From Malania oleifera (taxonomy: Eukaryota > Streptophyta > Magnoliopsida > Santalales > Ximeniaceae), in NCBI RefSeq assembly GCF_029873635.1, contig NC_080420.1, forward strand, positions 124,962,958 to 125,026,957: a DNA stretch of 64,000 nucleotides, given 5' to 3'. A model generated the notes under the pieces. It ran no database searches and was not told where the DNA came from. It saw only the letters and a program-made list of their open reading frames with translations. Both the position numbers and the translations under genes were made by a program. Below, piece after piece: positions 34,806 through 45,650 of this stretch (position 1 is the stretch's first letter; each line of letters begins with the position of its first letter).

Positions 34806-35627
34806 ACTACCTCCTTTTGTTCTTGTTTCCATTTCCCTTTCTTTTATTATTTAAATACCATTATTCTTCGGGTCGTTACACTAGGACCCGGGAATGATTT
34901 CCGTTCTTCAATTTTACGGGGAAAAGCAAAGAAAATTGATAGGGAGAGATAGAAGGAGAGATGGATGGAGGGAGAGAGAAAGAGAGACGTCGTGAAACAT
35001 CTAGAGAGAGAGAGAGGGATGCTGGGGCTCTGAAGATCAGATTGAATTGAAAATTTCAATCTGATCCTTAACTTCATCCTTTCCTATATATATATATTTA
35101 TATATTATTTAATTAATTACTTAATTTTTAATTTTTTTTACACTTACAAGCATATTATTTTTAGGGTCGTTACAGAGCATCCATTACAATAATATATTCT
35201 AACTACGGTTGTGTGATTTGACATTTTCCTAACTTAGTAATAAAGGATCCATTTTTTTCATAGGGAAATTAGTGAGAAAGAAAACGAAGAATAAAGCAAT
35301 AATCTTCAAATTTTCATACAATCAACGAATAAATCCTTCACCTTAGCAAGCTTACTTTGGTTGTCTGTGTAAGACGTCGATTAATCATGACAAGAATGAA
35401 CTTCTTTATATTGTAAAATAGAAGAACCACCAAAACATACTTTTTGAAAGTTGATTTTACGTTAGGTGAGACGTTGCATGCGTGCAAAGCAAAATCATCT
35501 TTTGGATTGTCGATTCTCATTATGTAAACCGAATTTCCATAAATTGGTTTCATCTACGTAAATTGTAACACGATGCATGCAAGAAGACCAAAACCAACTT
35601 ATGGAAGTCGATCTTTACAATGTAAAC

Positions 35628-36043
35628 TGACATGCCCTAAATATATCAGCTTATAAAAGGAAGTCAAAACCCAACAATCACTACCCAAGTCAAATCCTCT
35701 AGTAAGAGCAATTAACTCTAATCCAATAATGAAGGGAGAGATCCACGTTGAAGCTTTGAACCTTCGCAGTGATCCACGCCCCTGCGTCATAATGACGGAT
35801 CACCCCAAGGATCAAACCTCACCACTATAAAGAAGGGTGATGCAAACAAGCCAAGGTAACTCACTCTTAACCCACTTTTTTGTTGCATTCAACCTCTTTG
35901 AAGCGTTCCCTTACTTAGGCATCAGAGTGATCCCCTAGAGTACACCCCGGGTCATCCAAGCCTGCCGTGTTTCCATCCTTTTCAGGTCATCGAAAGTCGG
36001 AGAGCGATGGTCGTAGGTCATCACCAATTTTTATCCTCCAACA
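35628..36043 (+). repeat. 5' LTR of Tat-type element
   Basis: TGACATGCCC...CCAACA. Aligned without length difference to 41345-41760. Confidence 0.88.
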
Positions 36044-36044
36044 G

Positions 36045-36062
36045 TTGGCGTTGTGTGTGGGA
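36045..36062 (+). other. Primer-binding site of Tat-type element
   Basis: TTGGCGTTGTGTGTGGGA, one base after the LTR; resembles the TGGCGCCGTCTGTGGGA form of Tat elements. Confidence 0.7.
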
Positions 36063-36113
36063 ACTTGCTTTTAAGAGGTACTCATCTTGCTCTCGACCTC
36101 CGACATTCAAATA

Positions 36114-37134
36114 ATGCCAACCACTCACGTCTTTAGCTCTAGCCCTGCTGCTGGAAAAGAATCACCTCAGTCCATCCACTCCACATCCGCATAACATTCA
36201 GGAGTCATCGGGGAGGAATTTCTTGCCTTCCAAGAGAAGATGGAGAATATGTTCAACCTACTCTTGCAGCAAAAGAGTCAGGAAGAGCATGTCCCCCACC
36301 AACAGCAGGTTATCCCTAACCCACCTAAGAAAACAGAGGAACTAAAGGAGAGTGAGGAAAAAACTAACCTCACTAAGAAGGTGGAAGACACAAATAGCAT
36401 AGGAGTCAACAAGCAAAGATCGACCGAGTTGGAGGAAAGGATTAAAAAAATATACCAAATTGAGAAGACGATGAAAAAAGGTCAAACTAACCCCTTCTAC
36501 AGGGAAGCCTCTCTAAGATCCTCAGAGCCGCCAACTAAAGAAGTGATGGAGGTCCCGCTGCCCAGCAAATTCAAAATGCCAACCTTTGAAAGGTACGGGG
36601 ATTCGTCTGACCCAGTCGATCATCTGGACACCTTCAAGGTGTTGATGCAATTGCAGGGCACACCTGATGCCATCATGTGCCGGACATTTGTTGTAACCCT
36701 TAAAGGTAATGCCAGAGATTGGTACTGAACCCTACGAATTGGATCAATCAGTTCTTTCTTGGAGATGGAGCAGCGTTTCGCCAGCCATTTCCTTAGTAGT
36801 TAGAGAATCGTCAAAACGTCGGCTCATCTGATGAGCATGGTTCAGGGCAAAAGGGAGACACTAAAAGAGTTCATGCACCATTTCATCACCGCGACTGTGG
36901 AGATCCACAACCTGGACATTGGAGTGACGTTGGCAGCCCTGATCATGGCCCTTTAGCCAGGAAACTTTCTGTCTTCTCTAGGAAAGAGATCCTCAGCAGA
37001 CATGGGGGAATTGATGGCAAGAACGCAGAAGTATACTAATATGGAAGAGGTAATTGACACATGAAGAGAGCGAGCTTATCTGAAGATAAAGAGTTCGAAG
37101 GATATGGGGGAGGCCTCTAAAATAAGGAAGGGGT
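36114..37134 (+). pseudogene. Tat-type gag
   Basis: ATG at 36114. An N-terminal Glu/Lys-rich, probably coiled-coil part is followed by the retrotransposon gag domain (PLPSKFKMPTFERYGDSSDP; LMQLQGTPDAIMC; further FLEMEQRFASHF and LKEFMHHFITATVE). The frame is held to about 37134 with roughly six stops and no frameshift. Confidence 0.8.
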
Positions 37135-37204
37135 AAGAGAGTAACAAGTTGCATAGCAGCCCTAAAGGGGTTAGGACATACAAGTTACAATGCCCTAGGA
37201 GGTT

Positions 37205-37355
37205 CTGACCTAATCTAGCATGCCCAAGAAAATTGTTCCATAAAATTACATCTATGTCGGTTATGTACTCGAACATTTTGTGTGTCTTTATTAAATTATC
37301 AAATTTCGCATACATACCTATAATTGCATTGTCTCTTACGCTATTCAATTTCAGC
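37205..37355 (-). pseudogene. PPR-repeat gene fragment inside Tat-type element
   Basis: The minus strand encodes DNAIIGMYAKFDNLIKTHKM followed by FEY...DIDVILWNNFLGHARLGQ. This fits the plant PPR (PLS-class) pattern NALIxMYAKCGxLxxAxKxF...RDVVSWNxMIxGYA. About 50 codons, open, between gag and the first tandem array. Capture of a host gene segment by the element is inferred; PPR proteins otherwise bind organellar RNA. Confidence 0.7.
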
Positions 37356-37375
37356 CCAAAAAATGAGCACAACTC

Positions 37376-38050
37376 ATTAGGAAAAGAAGAATCGTCCCAA
37401 CTGATGAGCAAAGCTCATGAGACCAGAAGACTGCCTAACAAATGAGTATAGCTCATTAGGCGAGATCAGCCTAACTGATGAGCAAAGCTTGTGAGGCCAG
37501 AAGACTACCTAACAAATGAGCATAACTCATTAGGTGAGATCGGCCCAACTGACGAGTAAAGCTCGTGAGGCCAGAAGATTGCCCAACAAATGAGCATAGC
37601 TCATTAGGCGAGATCAGCCCAATTGACGAGCAAAGCTCGTAAGGCTAGAAGACTGCCCAACAAATGAGCATAGCTCATTAGGCGAGATCGTCCTAACTGA
37701 CGAGCAAAGCTCATGAGGCCAGAAGATTGCCCAACAAATGAGCATAGCTTATTAGGCGAGATCACCCTAACTGACGAGCAAAGCTCGTGAGGCCAGAATA
37801 CTGCTCAACAAATGAGCATAGCTCATTAGGTGAGAACGGCCCAACTGACGAGCAAAACTGTGAGGCTAGAAGACTACCCAACAAATGAGCATAGCTCATT
37901 AGGCAAGATCCTCAACTGACGAGCAAAGCTCGTGAGACCAGAAGAATGCCCAACAAATGAGCTTATCTCATTACACAAAGAAAGCCCAACTGACGATCAC
38001 AACTCGTGAGGCCATATAACTGCCAACAAGTAAGCACAACTCACTAAACA
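37376..38050. repeat. 74-bp tandem array, ~9 copies, two hairpins per unit
   Basis: Unit starts (CTGACGAGC) at 37401, 37474, 37549, 37623, 37697, 37771, 37844, 37915, 37990. Each unit holds ACGAGC-AAA-GCTCGT and AATGAGC-ATA-GCTCATT, both perfect inverted repeats in most copies. Confidence 0.9.
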
Positions 38051-38083
38051 AAAAAGACCCTATGATGAGCAGCTCGGTAGAAA

Positions 38084-38900
38084 CAACTCGGCAAGATTTG
38101 CCTTGAAAGGTAGCTCGGCAGAAAATGCCCACGAAGAGCTGCTCGACGAAAATAGCTTGGCAAGAATTGCCTTGAAGAGCACCTTGACAAAACTTGCCCA
38201 CAAAGAGTAGCTCGGCAAAAAATTCCATGAAGAGCATCTCGACAAGAAATGATACGACAAACAACTCAGCTAGAAATGTCAAGACGAGTAGCTCGGCAGA
38301 AAATGCCCACGAAGAGCAGCTCGGCAAAAACAGTTCGGCGAGAATTGCCTTGAAGAGCAGCTCGACAGAAGATGCCCACGAAGAGCAGCTCGACAAAAGA
38401 TGCCCATAAAGAGCAGCTCGGCAAAAATAGCTCGACAAGAAGTGCCTTGAAGAGCAGCTCGGTAAAAGATGCCCACGAAGAGCAGCTCGGCAAAAACAGC
38501 TCGGCAAGAAGTGCCTTGAAGAGCAGCTTGAAAGAAGATGCCCACGAAGAGCAGCTCAGAAAAAATAGCTCGGCAAGAAGTGCCTTGAAGAGCAGCTCGG
38601 CAGAAGTTGCCCACAAAGAGCAACTCGACGAAAACAGCTCAGCAAGAAGTGCCTTGAAGAGCAGCTCAACAAAAGTTGCCAACGGAGGGCAGCTTGGCAA
38701 AAATTGCCTTAAAGAGCAGCTCGGCCGAAGTTGCTGACGAAGGACAACTCGGCAAAAATAGCTCGGCAAGAATTTCCTTGAAGAGCAACTTGACAAAAGT
38801 TGCCCACGAAGGACAGCTTGGCAAAAACAGTTCAGTGAGAACAACTCAGCATAAACAACTTTGCGAGAACAGCCCGACAAGAGCAGCTCGACACAAATAC
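38084..38900. repeat. ~69-bp tandem array with GAGC-A-GCTC dyads
   Basis: The mark tgcccac(g/a)aagagca recurs at 38303, 38373, 38470, 38539 and 38608 (steps 70, 97, 69, 69). Units contain GAGCAGCTCGGC repeated twice. Because 69 is divisible by three, long frames stay open by chance in several frames. Confidence 0.85.
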
Positions 38901-39116
38901 TCAATGAAAATCTAGCTCAAAAAATCACCTCGGCAAAGCCGGGTTCATCTCCACCTCAGCTCGGACTAGCCGATGCCCCCTCGAGTTCGGCTCGGCAAAG
39001 CCAGGAGTGCCACAAGATCGACTCGGGTAAGTCGAGCACACCCCAAATCTAGCTCGGCAGGCTGTAGATAAAGAAGTAGCTGAAGAGGGTGTTAAAAAAA
39101 AAATCCGGGGGTGTTG

Positions 39117-41170
39117 TGTAATGACCGAAGAATAATGGTATTTAAATAATGAAGGGAGAGAGAAAAATGGGAATAGAAAAGAGGGCGCATCAGACTTCGA
39201 CATGGCATATTGGGCTTATCGACAAAGGTGTGTTTCATTGACAAGAAGATACCGAGAGGATGTTTTGGGCGACTCTGAATTTCGTTGATGAAGGGGAGAG
39301 TTCATCGACGAATTGCCTCTTGACCTCGTCAACGAGGTAACGTGGCTCGTTGACGAAGTCCATATTATAAATAGCCAAAACCTTGGGTTTTAAGCGAAAA
39401 ATCTACGAAAATATCCTCTCTCTCCTCTCTATGGTTTCTCTCTCTTCTCTCTTCATTTTCGGCTCCGCTGTTTGCTGGATCGACGATCTGAGGCCACCAC
39501 GATGCTTTTAGAAAAGTTCTCTCCAAATCTACCAGAGAGGATTGTTGGGGGGGGGCAGAGTTGGAATTCATCCCTAGTTTAAGGTAAGACTTTCTATACA
39601 AAATTTGGTCTTACCGTAGTTATAGGAAATGATATTCATGGAAAAATACTGAAGTTTAGTTCTGAGAGTTGTCATTTTCAAGGTGTTGAACGGGGAACCC
39701 TGCGGGTGCAGGACCAGTGCATTTAGGGGGTTTCTTTTCCGAAGTCAGGTAAGGGAATAAATTAAAGTAGTTATTTTCCATGCAAATTATTATTATTTAT
39801 TAGCAAATTAATTTTCAGGAAAGCATAGTATATCATGGAGAAAATGCATCTTTGAGAAAATATTGCTATTATGTTGAAATATATATATATATATATATAT
39901 GTATGAAATGTCAAAAATTGTGATTTTAGAATATAATGTATGGTTTTATACAACAATGTGTGGCATGAATATTATTTTACTTGGGAAGTATTATGATTTG
40001 GTAATTTTATGAATAAAGTATGTTTTTCAGGAATTGTGAAATATTGCAGTACATTATAGTTTCAAAATACATGATAAATGAATTATTTATTCAGAATGAT
40101 ATGTATGAAATGTTCGGCGCAAGGCTGTGATTGATAGTTGACACAAGGCCATGTTTTACGTATGATTTCGGCGCAATTCCGTATTTATGAAATGTTCGGC
40201 GCAAGGCCATAGATATGAAAGAAATCGACACAAGGTCGTATATATGCATGTATGTTATTATAAAAAATGCTATCAATATTTTTATGTTAAACGAGTATAT
40301 TATCATGTATTATATGTTATCAGAACCCTGATGATTGCTCAGTTCAGTTACAAGAGCACAGTACCGTTGCTATATAGATCAGATATCTATGTTCAGACTT
40401 ATGCTAACCACCCCACAAGGGGGTGGGAGATAGATAGTCGATGTGGCTTTCAGTGTAGAGTTGTAAACGTCCACCTAACAGTCTGGACTAGGGTGTTGCG
40501 AGCCCATCGTACTTATAGACATTTTTGACTCAGCAGTGGTCAGCCAGCCATTGTTGGGTCCCACCTTCGGGCTGTACAACCCGTCATGGGGGGTAATACA
40601 TGACAACAGCTAACTATACATCCTAGGTAAATTTCAGTATTATCAGATATATCAAACATTTCATGATCAGTATGAATTATTAGAAATTATGAAATTATAT
40701 GATTATTTAGTATGCTATGATGAATATTTTCCAAAATATGAAATGTACTGTATATGTATTATAACATCAAATATTCATGTTGCCACACAACTGTATTTAG
40801 TTTATTTTCCCTTACTGAGAAGTGTCTCACCCCTCAAACTTAAATAATTTTCAAGAAACCCAGAAAAACTGGCGGATTGAGGCCGCCATTGAGATAGATT
40901 ATTATTACCCCGTTAGGAGGGTAAGTTTTGATCTAGGGACATGAAACTTATGTAGAAGGTTCCTAGATATGTATATATTTTGTGTTTTGGAGATTGTATA
41001 CTCAGTGCTTTGGGAATGTAGTTGATTCTGGTATTATGTATATTGTGGTTATGAGTATGTGATTTTTATTTACTGCTGCTTAGGTTTCCGCTGTAAATGT
41101 CAGGTGTCCCCGTTACTCACGGGTTCGGGTTGACTTTATTATTATATTTTAAGATAAGTAGGTCGTTACA
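39117..41170 (+). mobile_element. Tekay-type solo LTR (2054 bp) nested in Tat-type element
   Basis: TGTAATGACCG...GGTCGTTACA; flanks TGTTG and CTTTG match only in part. TATA-like attataaatagcc near 39364, palindromes upstream of it, shared blocks in reverse orientation to the minus-strand LTRs (40535-40620, 40786-40842), (TA)n near 39880. Confidence 0.82.
39225..39357. repeat. TCGTCGACGA palindrome cluster
   Basis: About six variants (TTCATCGACGAA, CTCGTCAACGAG, CTCGTTGACGAA), ending about 8 bp before the TATA-like box. Confidence 0.8.
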
Positions 41171-41327
41171 CTTTGCCCCTGGACCCAAGTAAGAAATCTT
41201 TCATTAAGAAACCACGCATCATTACCTTAGATCGGGTCATGACCCAGATCAAACACAACTAAGCTCCACAAAAACCCAACAGGAACAACTTTCAAACTTT
41301 AGGAACATGGTTCAAAACTTCAAAACT

Positions 41328-41340
41328 AAGAGGGGGGCGA
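41328..41340 (+). other. Polypurine tract of Tat-type element
   Basis: AAGAGGGGGGCGA, four bases before the 3' LTR. Confidence 0.8.
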
Positions 41341-41344
41341 CAAC

Positions 41345-41760
41345 TGAAATGCCCTAAATATATTAGCTTATAAAAGAAAGTCAAAACCTAGTAATCACTA
41401 CCCAAGTCAAATCCTCTGGTAAGAGCAATTAACTCAAATCCAACAATGAATGGAGAGATCCACGCTAGTGCTTTAAACCTGCGGAGTGATCCACGCCCCC
41501 GCGTCATAATGATGGATCACCCCAAGGGTCAAACCTCGCCGCTATAAAGAAGGGTGATGCAAACAAGTCAAGGTAACTCACTCTTAACCTACTTTACTGT
41601 TGCATTTAACCTCTTTGAAGTGTTCCCTTACTTAGGCATTAGAGTGATCCCTCGAAGTACACCCCGGGTCCTCCAAGTCTGCCGTGTTTCCATCCTTTTC
41701 AGGTCATCGAAAGTTGGAGAGCGACGATCGCAGGTCATCACCAATTTTTATCTCGCAACA
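41345..41760 (+). repeat. 3' LTR of Tat-type element
   Basis: TGAAATGCCC...CGCAACA, 416 bp, followed by TAAAC. Confidence 0.88.
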
Positions 41761-42599
41761 TAAACTAACTTTCTATAAGTCAATTTTGTTTATGCCATAA
41801 GGTTAGAGAAAATTGACTTTTGGAAAGTAGATTTACGTTGCAAGAATTGAATTTTCATAAATCAGGTTCACTTTAACACAATTTTGTAAATAATTCTCCT
41901 ACAGTGATACAATTATATATATTTTATTTAAAAATGAATATTTTTGTAAAAAAACTCATTTTATCACTTTGTGCCGTTTGGTATTACTATAAAAAATTAG
42001 AAAAACAAAAACTAGAAATAAAAACTAAATACTAGAACCCAACAACCTATTTGGTTAACATTTATAAAACTAATACAAATTAAAAACTTAATTGAAAATA
42101 CTAATTTTCATCTTTAAATCAAATAATATTTTAGAAATATGATTAAAATAATAAAATTACAAATAATACACATTAAAAAATTTACTATAATAAAAATATA
42201 ACTTATTATAATTATTTTACTTAGTTATTCTACTTTCAAATTTTACTTTACAATAAAAATTTTATTGGACATGATAATTAAAAAAAAGTGAAAATATTTT
42301 TTAATTGACTTTATTACTATTTTTGAAATTTATGTATATTTTTTAATTATTTTAAATGATGACTTAATTTTAATTTTAATTTAAAAGTGTATAAAATAAA
42401 TAATTTAATTTAAAAAACTATATATGGATATTAAAATTTTTAGCTAAAATTATAAAATTTAATTTTTAATTTTTTGACAAATAACTGAAAATTGGCAAAG
42501 AAATAAAAAACTACAAGATAAATAAACATTTTTTTATAATTTAAATTTGACTATAAAAAAATAAAAATACAAAATAGAGAACAACGACTATTCCTCGGG

Positions 42600-43348
42600 T
42601 ATTATTTTGCTCTATTGTGAAATATGGATATGGGCATCATGGTAGATTTTGGCGTTGGCTGCCGGTGCGATTGAAAGCCGCCGCAGTAGCGTGTCCGGCG
42701 TCCGTAGTCCTCCTGCTTCCAACTTACTTCTTTACTGGGTGGATTTGTTCCTGTCAGACGCCGCCCAGATCTGCCGTCTTATGCAGCACTTCGTGCTTCG
42801 GTTCTCTTCGATCACTAGTTGGTGAGTGATGCATTCGTTTTGCTTCAATTCGAAAAAAAAAAGAAGGAAGGAAAACAGCAAAATTCGGCAAAAAAGAAAA
42901 GAAAAAGAAGAAAACTATATTTAAATCATTACGATCTTAGATAGATCAGTATAACCTTGTAATACAACCTAATTTGTTTAGTCATTGATGTTGCTGTAGA
43001 TGTCGCCATTATCTTCATGTTCTTATCTTCATTTCTTGTTTATTATTGATACAGCCTTACTATTATTCTTATTATTAGTAATATGTTTTTGCCCCTCCCC
43101 TATTGCTTCTTCTGCCTTGTAATTTTGGTGTTGGGGAAGGGCATTTTGCATCCCTTTTTCTTATCTCTGGTGTCTATATCGGCAGATATATTATAGCTGA
43201 TTTGTGCACGGGAGGCCGGTGACCGGGGTTTTGAATTAGGGTTTACATTTTTTCGCAAATATACTCGCAATTGAGTTGATTATTCAATGAATAGCGGCAG
43301 GATTTCTTCTAACAAGTTGACGAAGCGAATTAAATGTGCTATTGTAGA
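42600..43348 (+). promoter_or_regulatory. 5' region / 5' UTR of the DUF300 gene
   Basis: A GC-richer island (about 42640-42830) follows AT-rich repeat DNA and ends in a good donor, TTG|GTGAGT at 42831/42832. An acceptor-like TTGTAG lies directly before the ATG at 43349. A spliced 5' leader is therefore plausible but not proved. A second candidate first-exon stretch with 'gaattagggttt' is at 43230-43250. The 70-codon frame at 42617 is not homologous to anything I recognise and is treated as leader. Confidence 0.45.
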
Positions 43349-43503
43349 TGGGGCAATCTGTGCCAATTTACTACATCATCATCGCCTTGCCTTGCACTGT
43401 TGGAGCAATTGCTTTGGCAATTTTACACATTTACAGGCACCTTTTGAATTATACTGAACCTACTTATCAGAGATTCATAGTCCGCATCATCTTCATGGTT
43501 CCT
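43349..43503 (+). CDS. Exon 1 of DUF300/TMEM184 (LAZ1-like) membrane protein gene, with frameshift
   Basis: The ATG opens MGQSVPIYYI. After a 2-nt disturbance near 43379 the frame (43381-43503) encodes the family's first transmembrane helix (PCTVGAIALAILHIYRHLL), the loop LNYTEPTYQRF, and the start of helix two (IVRIIFMVP). The exon ends CCT|gtgagt at 43503, phase 0, and joins exon 2 in frame. DUF300/OST-alpha/TMEM184 proteins are multi-pass membrane proteins; the plant LAZ1 group is linked to vacuolar trafficking and cell-death or brassinosteroid responses. From the ATG, the uncorrected frame stops after about 34 codons, so this copy is either a pseudogene, uses another start, or has a sequence error. 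The family call is firm; functionality is open. Confidence 0.85.
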
Positions 43504-44225
43504 GTGAGTAGTTTACTTTTCTAAAAAAAGCTTCTCCCTGTGCCTCCATTCTTTATTTCCCTTCTCCACAGTGATTTATACTTTCCTTGATTCCTGTATG
43601 CTTTGGTGACATTTTTCTTTCTTTTTCTTTTTTGCATGGTTGATTTTTTTTTTTTTAATATAAATAGGAACTGCTTAGTTCTGTTGTATTACTAGTTAAT
43701 TCCTCGTTGACACTTTAGATCAAATGTGAACAAGAGGCTTGGGCGAGGTCTATATATTTTTTTTATTCCTTCTATTTATTTGCCATATAATTCTTTTAGC
43801 ATTTGGAGCCATTTTAATGGGATGAATTTGAAGCCATGTGGTGATTTATTTTTTGAGTGCCACCACCACACAGTAACCCGTTTTCAGTTATATTGCAGGG
43901 GGGTACTTACTTTGATTGAAATATTGTTGAACAATGGTTTGTGTTACAGGATGTGCAGCTTGCTATCTCATTTCTTGCAAACTTTGAATGATTGTGCTTG
44001 TTTGAGAGTGCTAACTGATGTTTAATGAACTTATAGATGATGTCATCATTTGTATAGTTTGCTGAGTGGCTTTATTGCTGCCTCCTGTTTAGACAAAATT
44101 TTCAATCGGTGAATACTATGTTATGCATTTTATCAACAATAGATCATTTGCTATATTTATGAGTCGTCTTTTGGTCATCATTACTGCTATATGTGCTGGA
44201 ATTTTTTGGTAGTTTGATGCAGATT
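43504..44225 (+). other. Intron 1, host part
   Basis: Donor gtgagt at 43504. No repeat or exon recognised. Contains a T-tract at 43645-43657. Confidence 0.6.
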
Positions 44226-44233
44226 TATTTGTT

Positions 44234-45350
44234 AACTCATTTGGTAGCTCAGGGAAAAGAAGAGGGGCTTACATATGGTTTTTATTGACCTATAGAAAGC
44301 ATATGATAGACTACCTAGGGAAGTCCTTTAGTGGGTCTTAGAAAAAAGGGGGTTTGCGGTAGATATACTGAGGTCATTAAGGATGTATGATAGAGTAGCA
44401 ACTAGCGTTAGGACTGTAGGAAGGGAATTTAGAGATTTTTCAATCACAATAGGTGTACATCAAGGTTCTACTTTGAGTCCTTATATTTATACTTTAATAA
44501 TTGATGAACTTACTAGGATTATCCAAAATGAGATTTCTTGATATATGTTGTTTGCAGATGATATCGTGTTAATTGATGATAGTAGGAGCGGAGTGGAATC
44601 TAAGCAAAAACTAAGGAGAGCCACATTAGAATCTAAAGGGTTTAGAATAAGTAGCAATAAGATAGAATATATGAAATGTAATTTTAGTAATGTAAGGAGT
44701 AGCAATATAGAAGATTAAACTTGATAATCAAAAGATTAATAGCACTAATAGATTTAGATATCTTGGATTTATTATGCAAACTGAAGTGGAAATTGAAGAA
44801 GATGTAGTATGTAAAATTAAAACAGGTTGGGTAAATTGGAGGAGTACGCTAGGTGTGTTGTGTGATCGTAGATTGCCCTTAAAATTAAAAGAAAAGTTCT
44901 ATAAGACGAGTATTAGGCTAGCTATGCTTTATGGTTTAGAATGTTGGGAAACTAAGAAAAAACATCTACAAAAAGTAAAAGTTGCTGAAATGTGAATGTT
45001 AAGATGGATGAGTGGTTTAACATTAAAAGATAAAGTAAGAAACGAGCATATACACAATAATTTAGGTATACCGCTGGTTGAAAATAAGATAAGAGAGGGG
45101 TGGCTTAGATGGTTTGGGCATTTGAAACACAGGCCTAGTAGAGCATTTGTGAGGAAGAGTGAATTAGTTACTGTTTCTAGCATGAAAAGAGGTAAGGGTA
45201 GGCCTAAAACAACTTGGAATGAGGTAGTGAGCAAGGATTTAATATCTCTAAATCTAATAGAGGAAAACACTCTGGGTCGAGTGAATTGGCGATAGAGGAT
45301 TCATGTAATCGGCACCATCTAGTGGGACTTAAGGCTTGTTGTTGTTGTTG
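44234..45350 (+). mobile_element. RTE-type LINE, 5'-truncated, in intron 1
   Basis: RT pieces: VFIDL*KAYDRLPREVL (about 44280), GVHQGSTLSPYIY (about 44450), catalytic FADD at 44551-44562, GFRISSNKIEYM, then LRWMSGLTLKDKVRNEHI and IREGWLRWFGH (44996-45140), the C-terminal run of plant RTE LINEs. It ends with the typical (TTG)n tail (45335-45350). TATTTGTT at 44226-44233 and 45351-45358 is a probable target duplication. Several stops and frameshifts. Confidence 0.85.
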
Positions 45351-45358
45351 TATTTGTT

Positions 45359-45650
45359 CTTAAGGATATACGATCATGAGAAAAGATAAATGATAAATTG
45401 GGCAAGTTTAGTTGAATGAATCATATAGGCCACCAAAATATGCTTGTGGATACTTAAAAACGCTCTTCGTTTTTTTTTCTTTCGAAATCTAGGACTGGTA
45501 ATTGATGTAGAACTAGTATAGAAAGTTAGAAATACAGAGAGACCATTTCCTTTGGCTTCTACATATCCTCATCTCTTTTATTCATCTTCTGTTAATGACT
45601 CTCCTATCTATGCTTTCTTCCACCTGCAAGAGAGTGGACTTTCTTGAGAT
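45359..45650. other. Intron 1, unassigned
   Basis: No feature recognised. Confidence 0.5.

Larger units (their letters stand above)
32642..34880 (-). mobile_element. Tekay-type solo LTR nested in the previous one (2239 bp)
   Basis: TGTGACGACC...GGGTCGTTACA, flanked by CTGGG and CTAGG (one mismatch). Contains the shared blocks (33024-33075, 33256-33320), a minisatellite, a (GA)n tract at 34466-34502 and the palindrome cluster. Confidence 0.85.
31172..35174 (-). mobile_element. Tekay-type solo LTR with 5-bp TSD, itself interrupted
   Basis: TGTAGTGACCC...GGGTCGTTACA flanked by GAGCA at 31167-31171 and 35175-35179. Own sequence is 31172-32641 plus 34881-35174 (about 1.76 kb). Copy 1 supplies the empty site. 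Carries the shared LTR blocks at 31427-31480 and 31669-31735. Confidence 0.85.
35628..41760 (+). mobile_element. Tat-type (Ogre/Retand-like) element, pol-less, non-autonomous
   Basis: Both LTRs are 416 bp (35628-36043, 41345-41760), with TAAAC duplications at 35623-35627 and 41761-41765. PBS 36045-36062, gag from 36114, a PPR-like fragment on the opposite strand, two tandem arrays (37376-38050, 38084-38900), PPT 41328-41340. A solo LTR (39117-41170) is nested inside. There is no protease, RT or integrase. Long tandem arrays near the 3' end are a known habit of Tat/Ogre elements. The matching LTRs and perfect TSD suggest it moved more recently than its neighbours, using helper proteins. Confidence 0.85.
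28621..42595. repeat. Duplicated unclassified unit, copy 2 (interrupted)
   Basis: Pieces: 28621-29025, 30932-31171, 35180-35627, 41766-42595. Together they read like copy 1 (17806-20669). Three separate insertions split it (29026-30931, 31172-35174, 35628-41760). The right end lies immediately before the host gene's 5' region. Confidence 0.8.

Noticed and set aside
37971-38904. Long open frames (up to about 212 codons) on both strands
   Set aside because: They arise from a ~69-bp tandem repeat whose length is a multiple of three. The deduced proteins are pure repeats without a domain, and several frames are open at once.
42617-42829. 70-codon frame in the GC-rich island
   Set aside because: No recognised homology, ends at a good splice donor, and lies just upstream of the DUF300 exon 1; better read as 5' leader.
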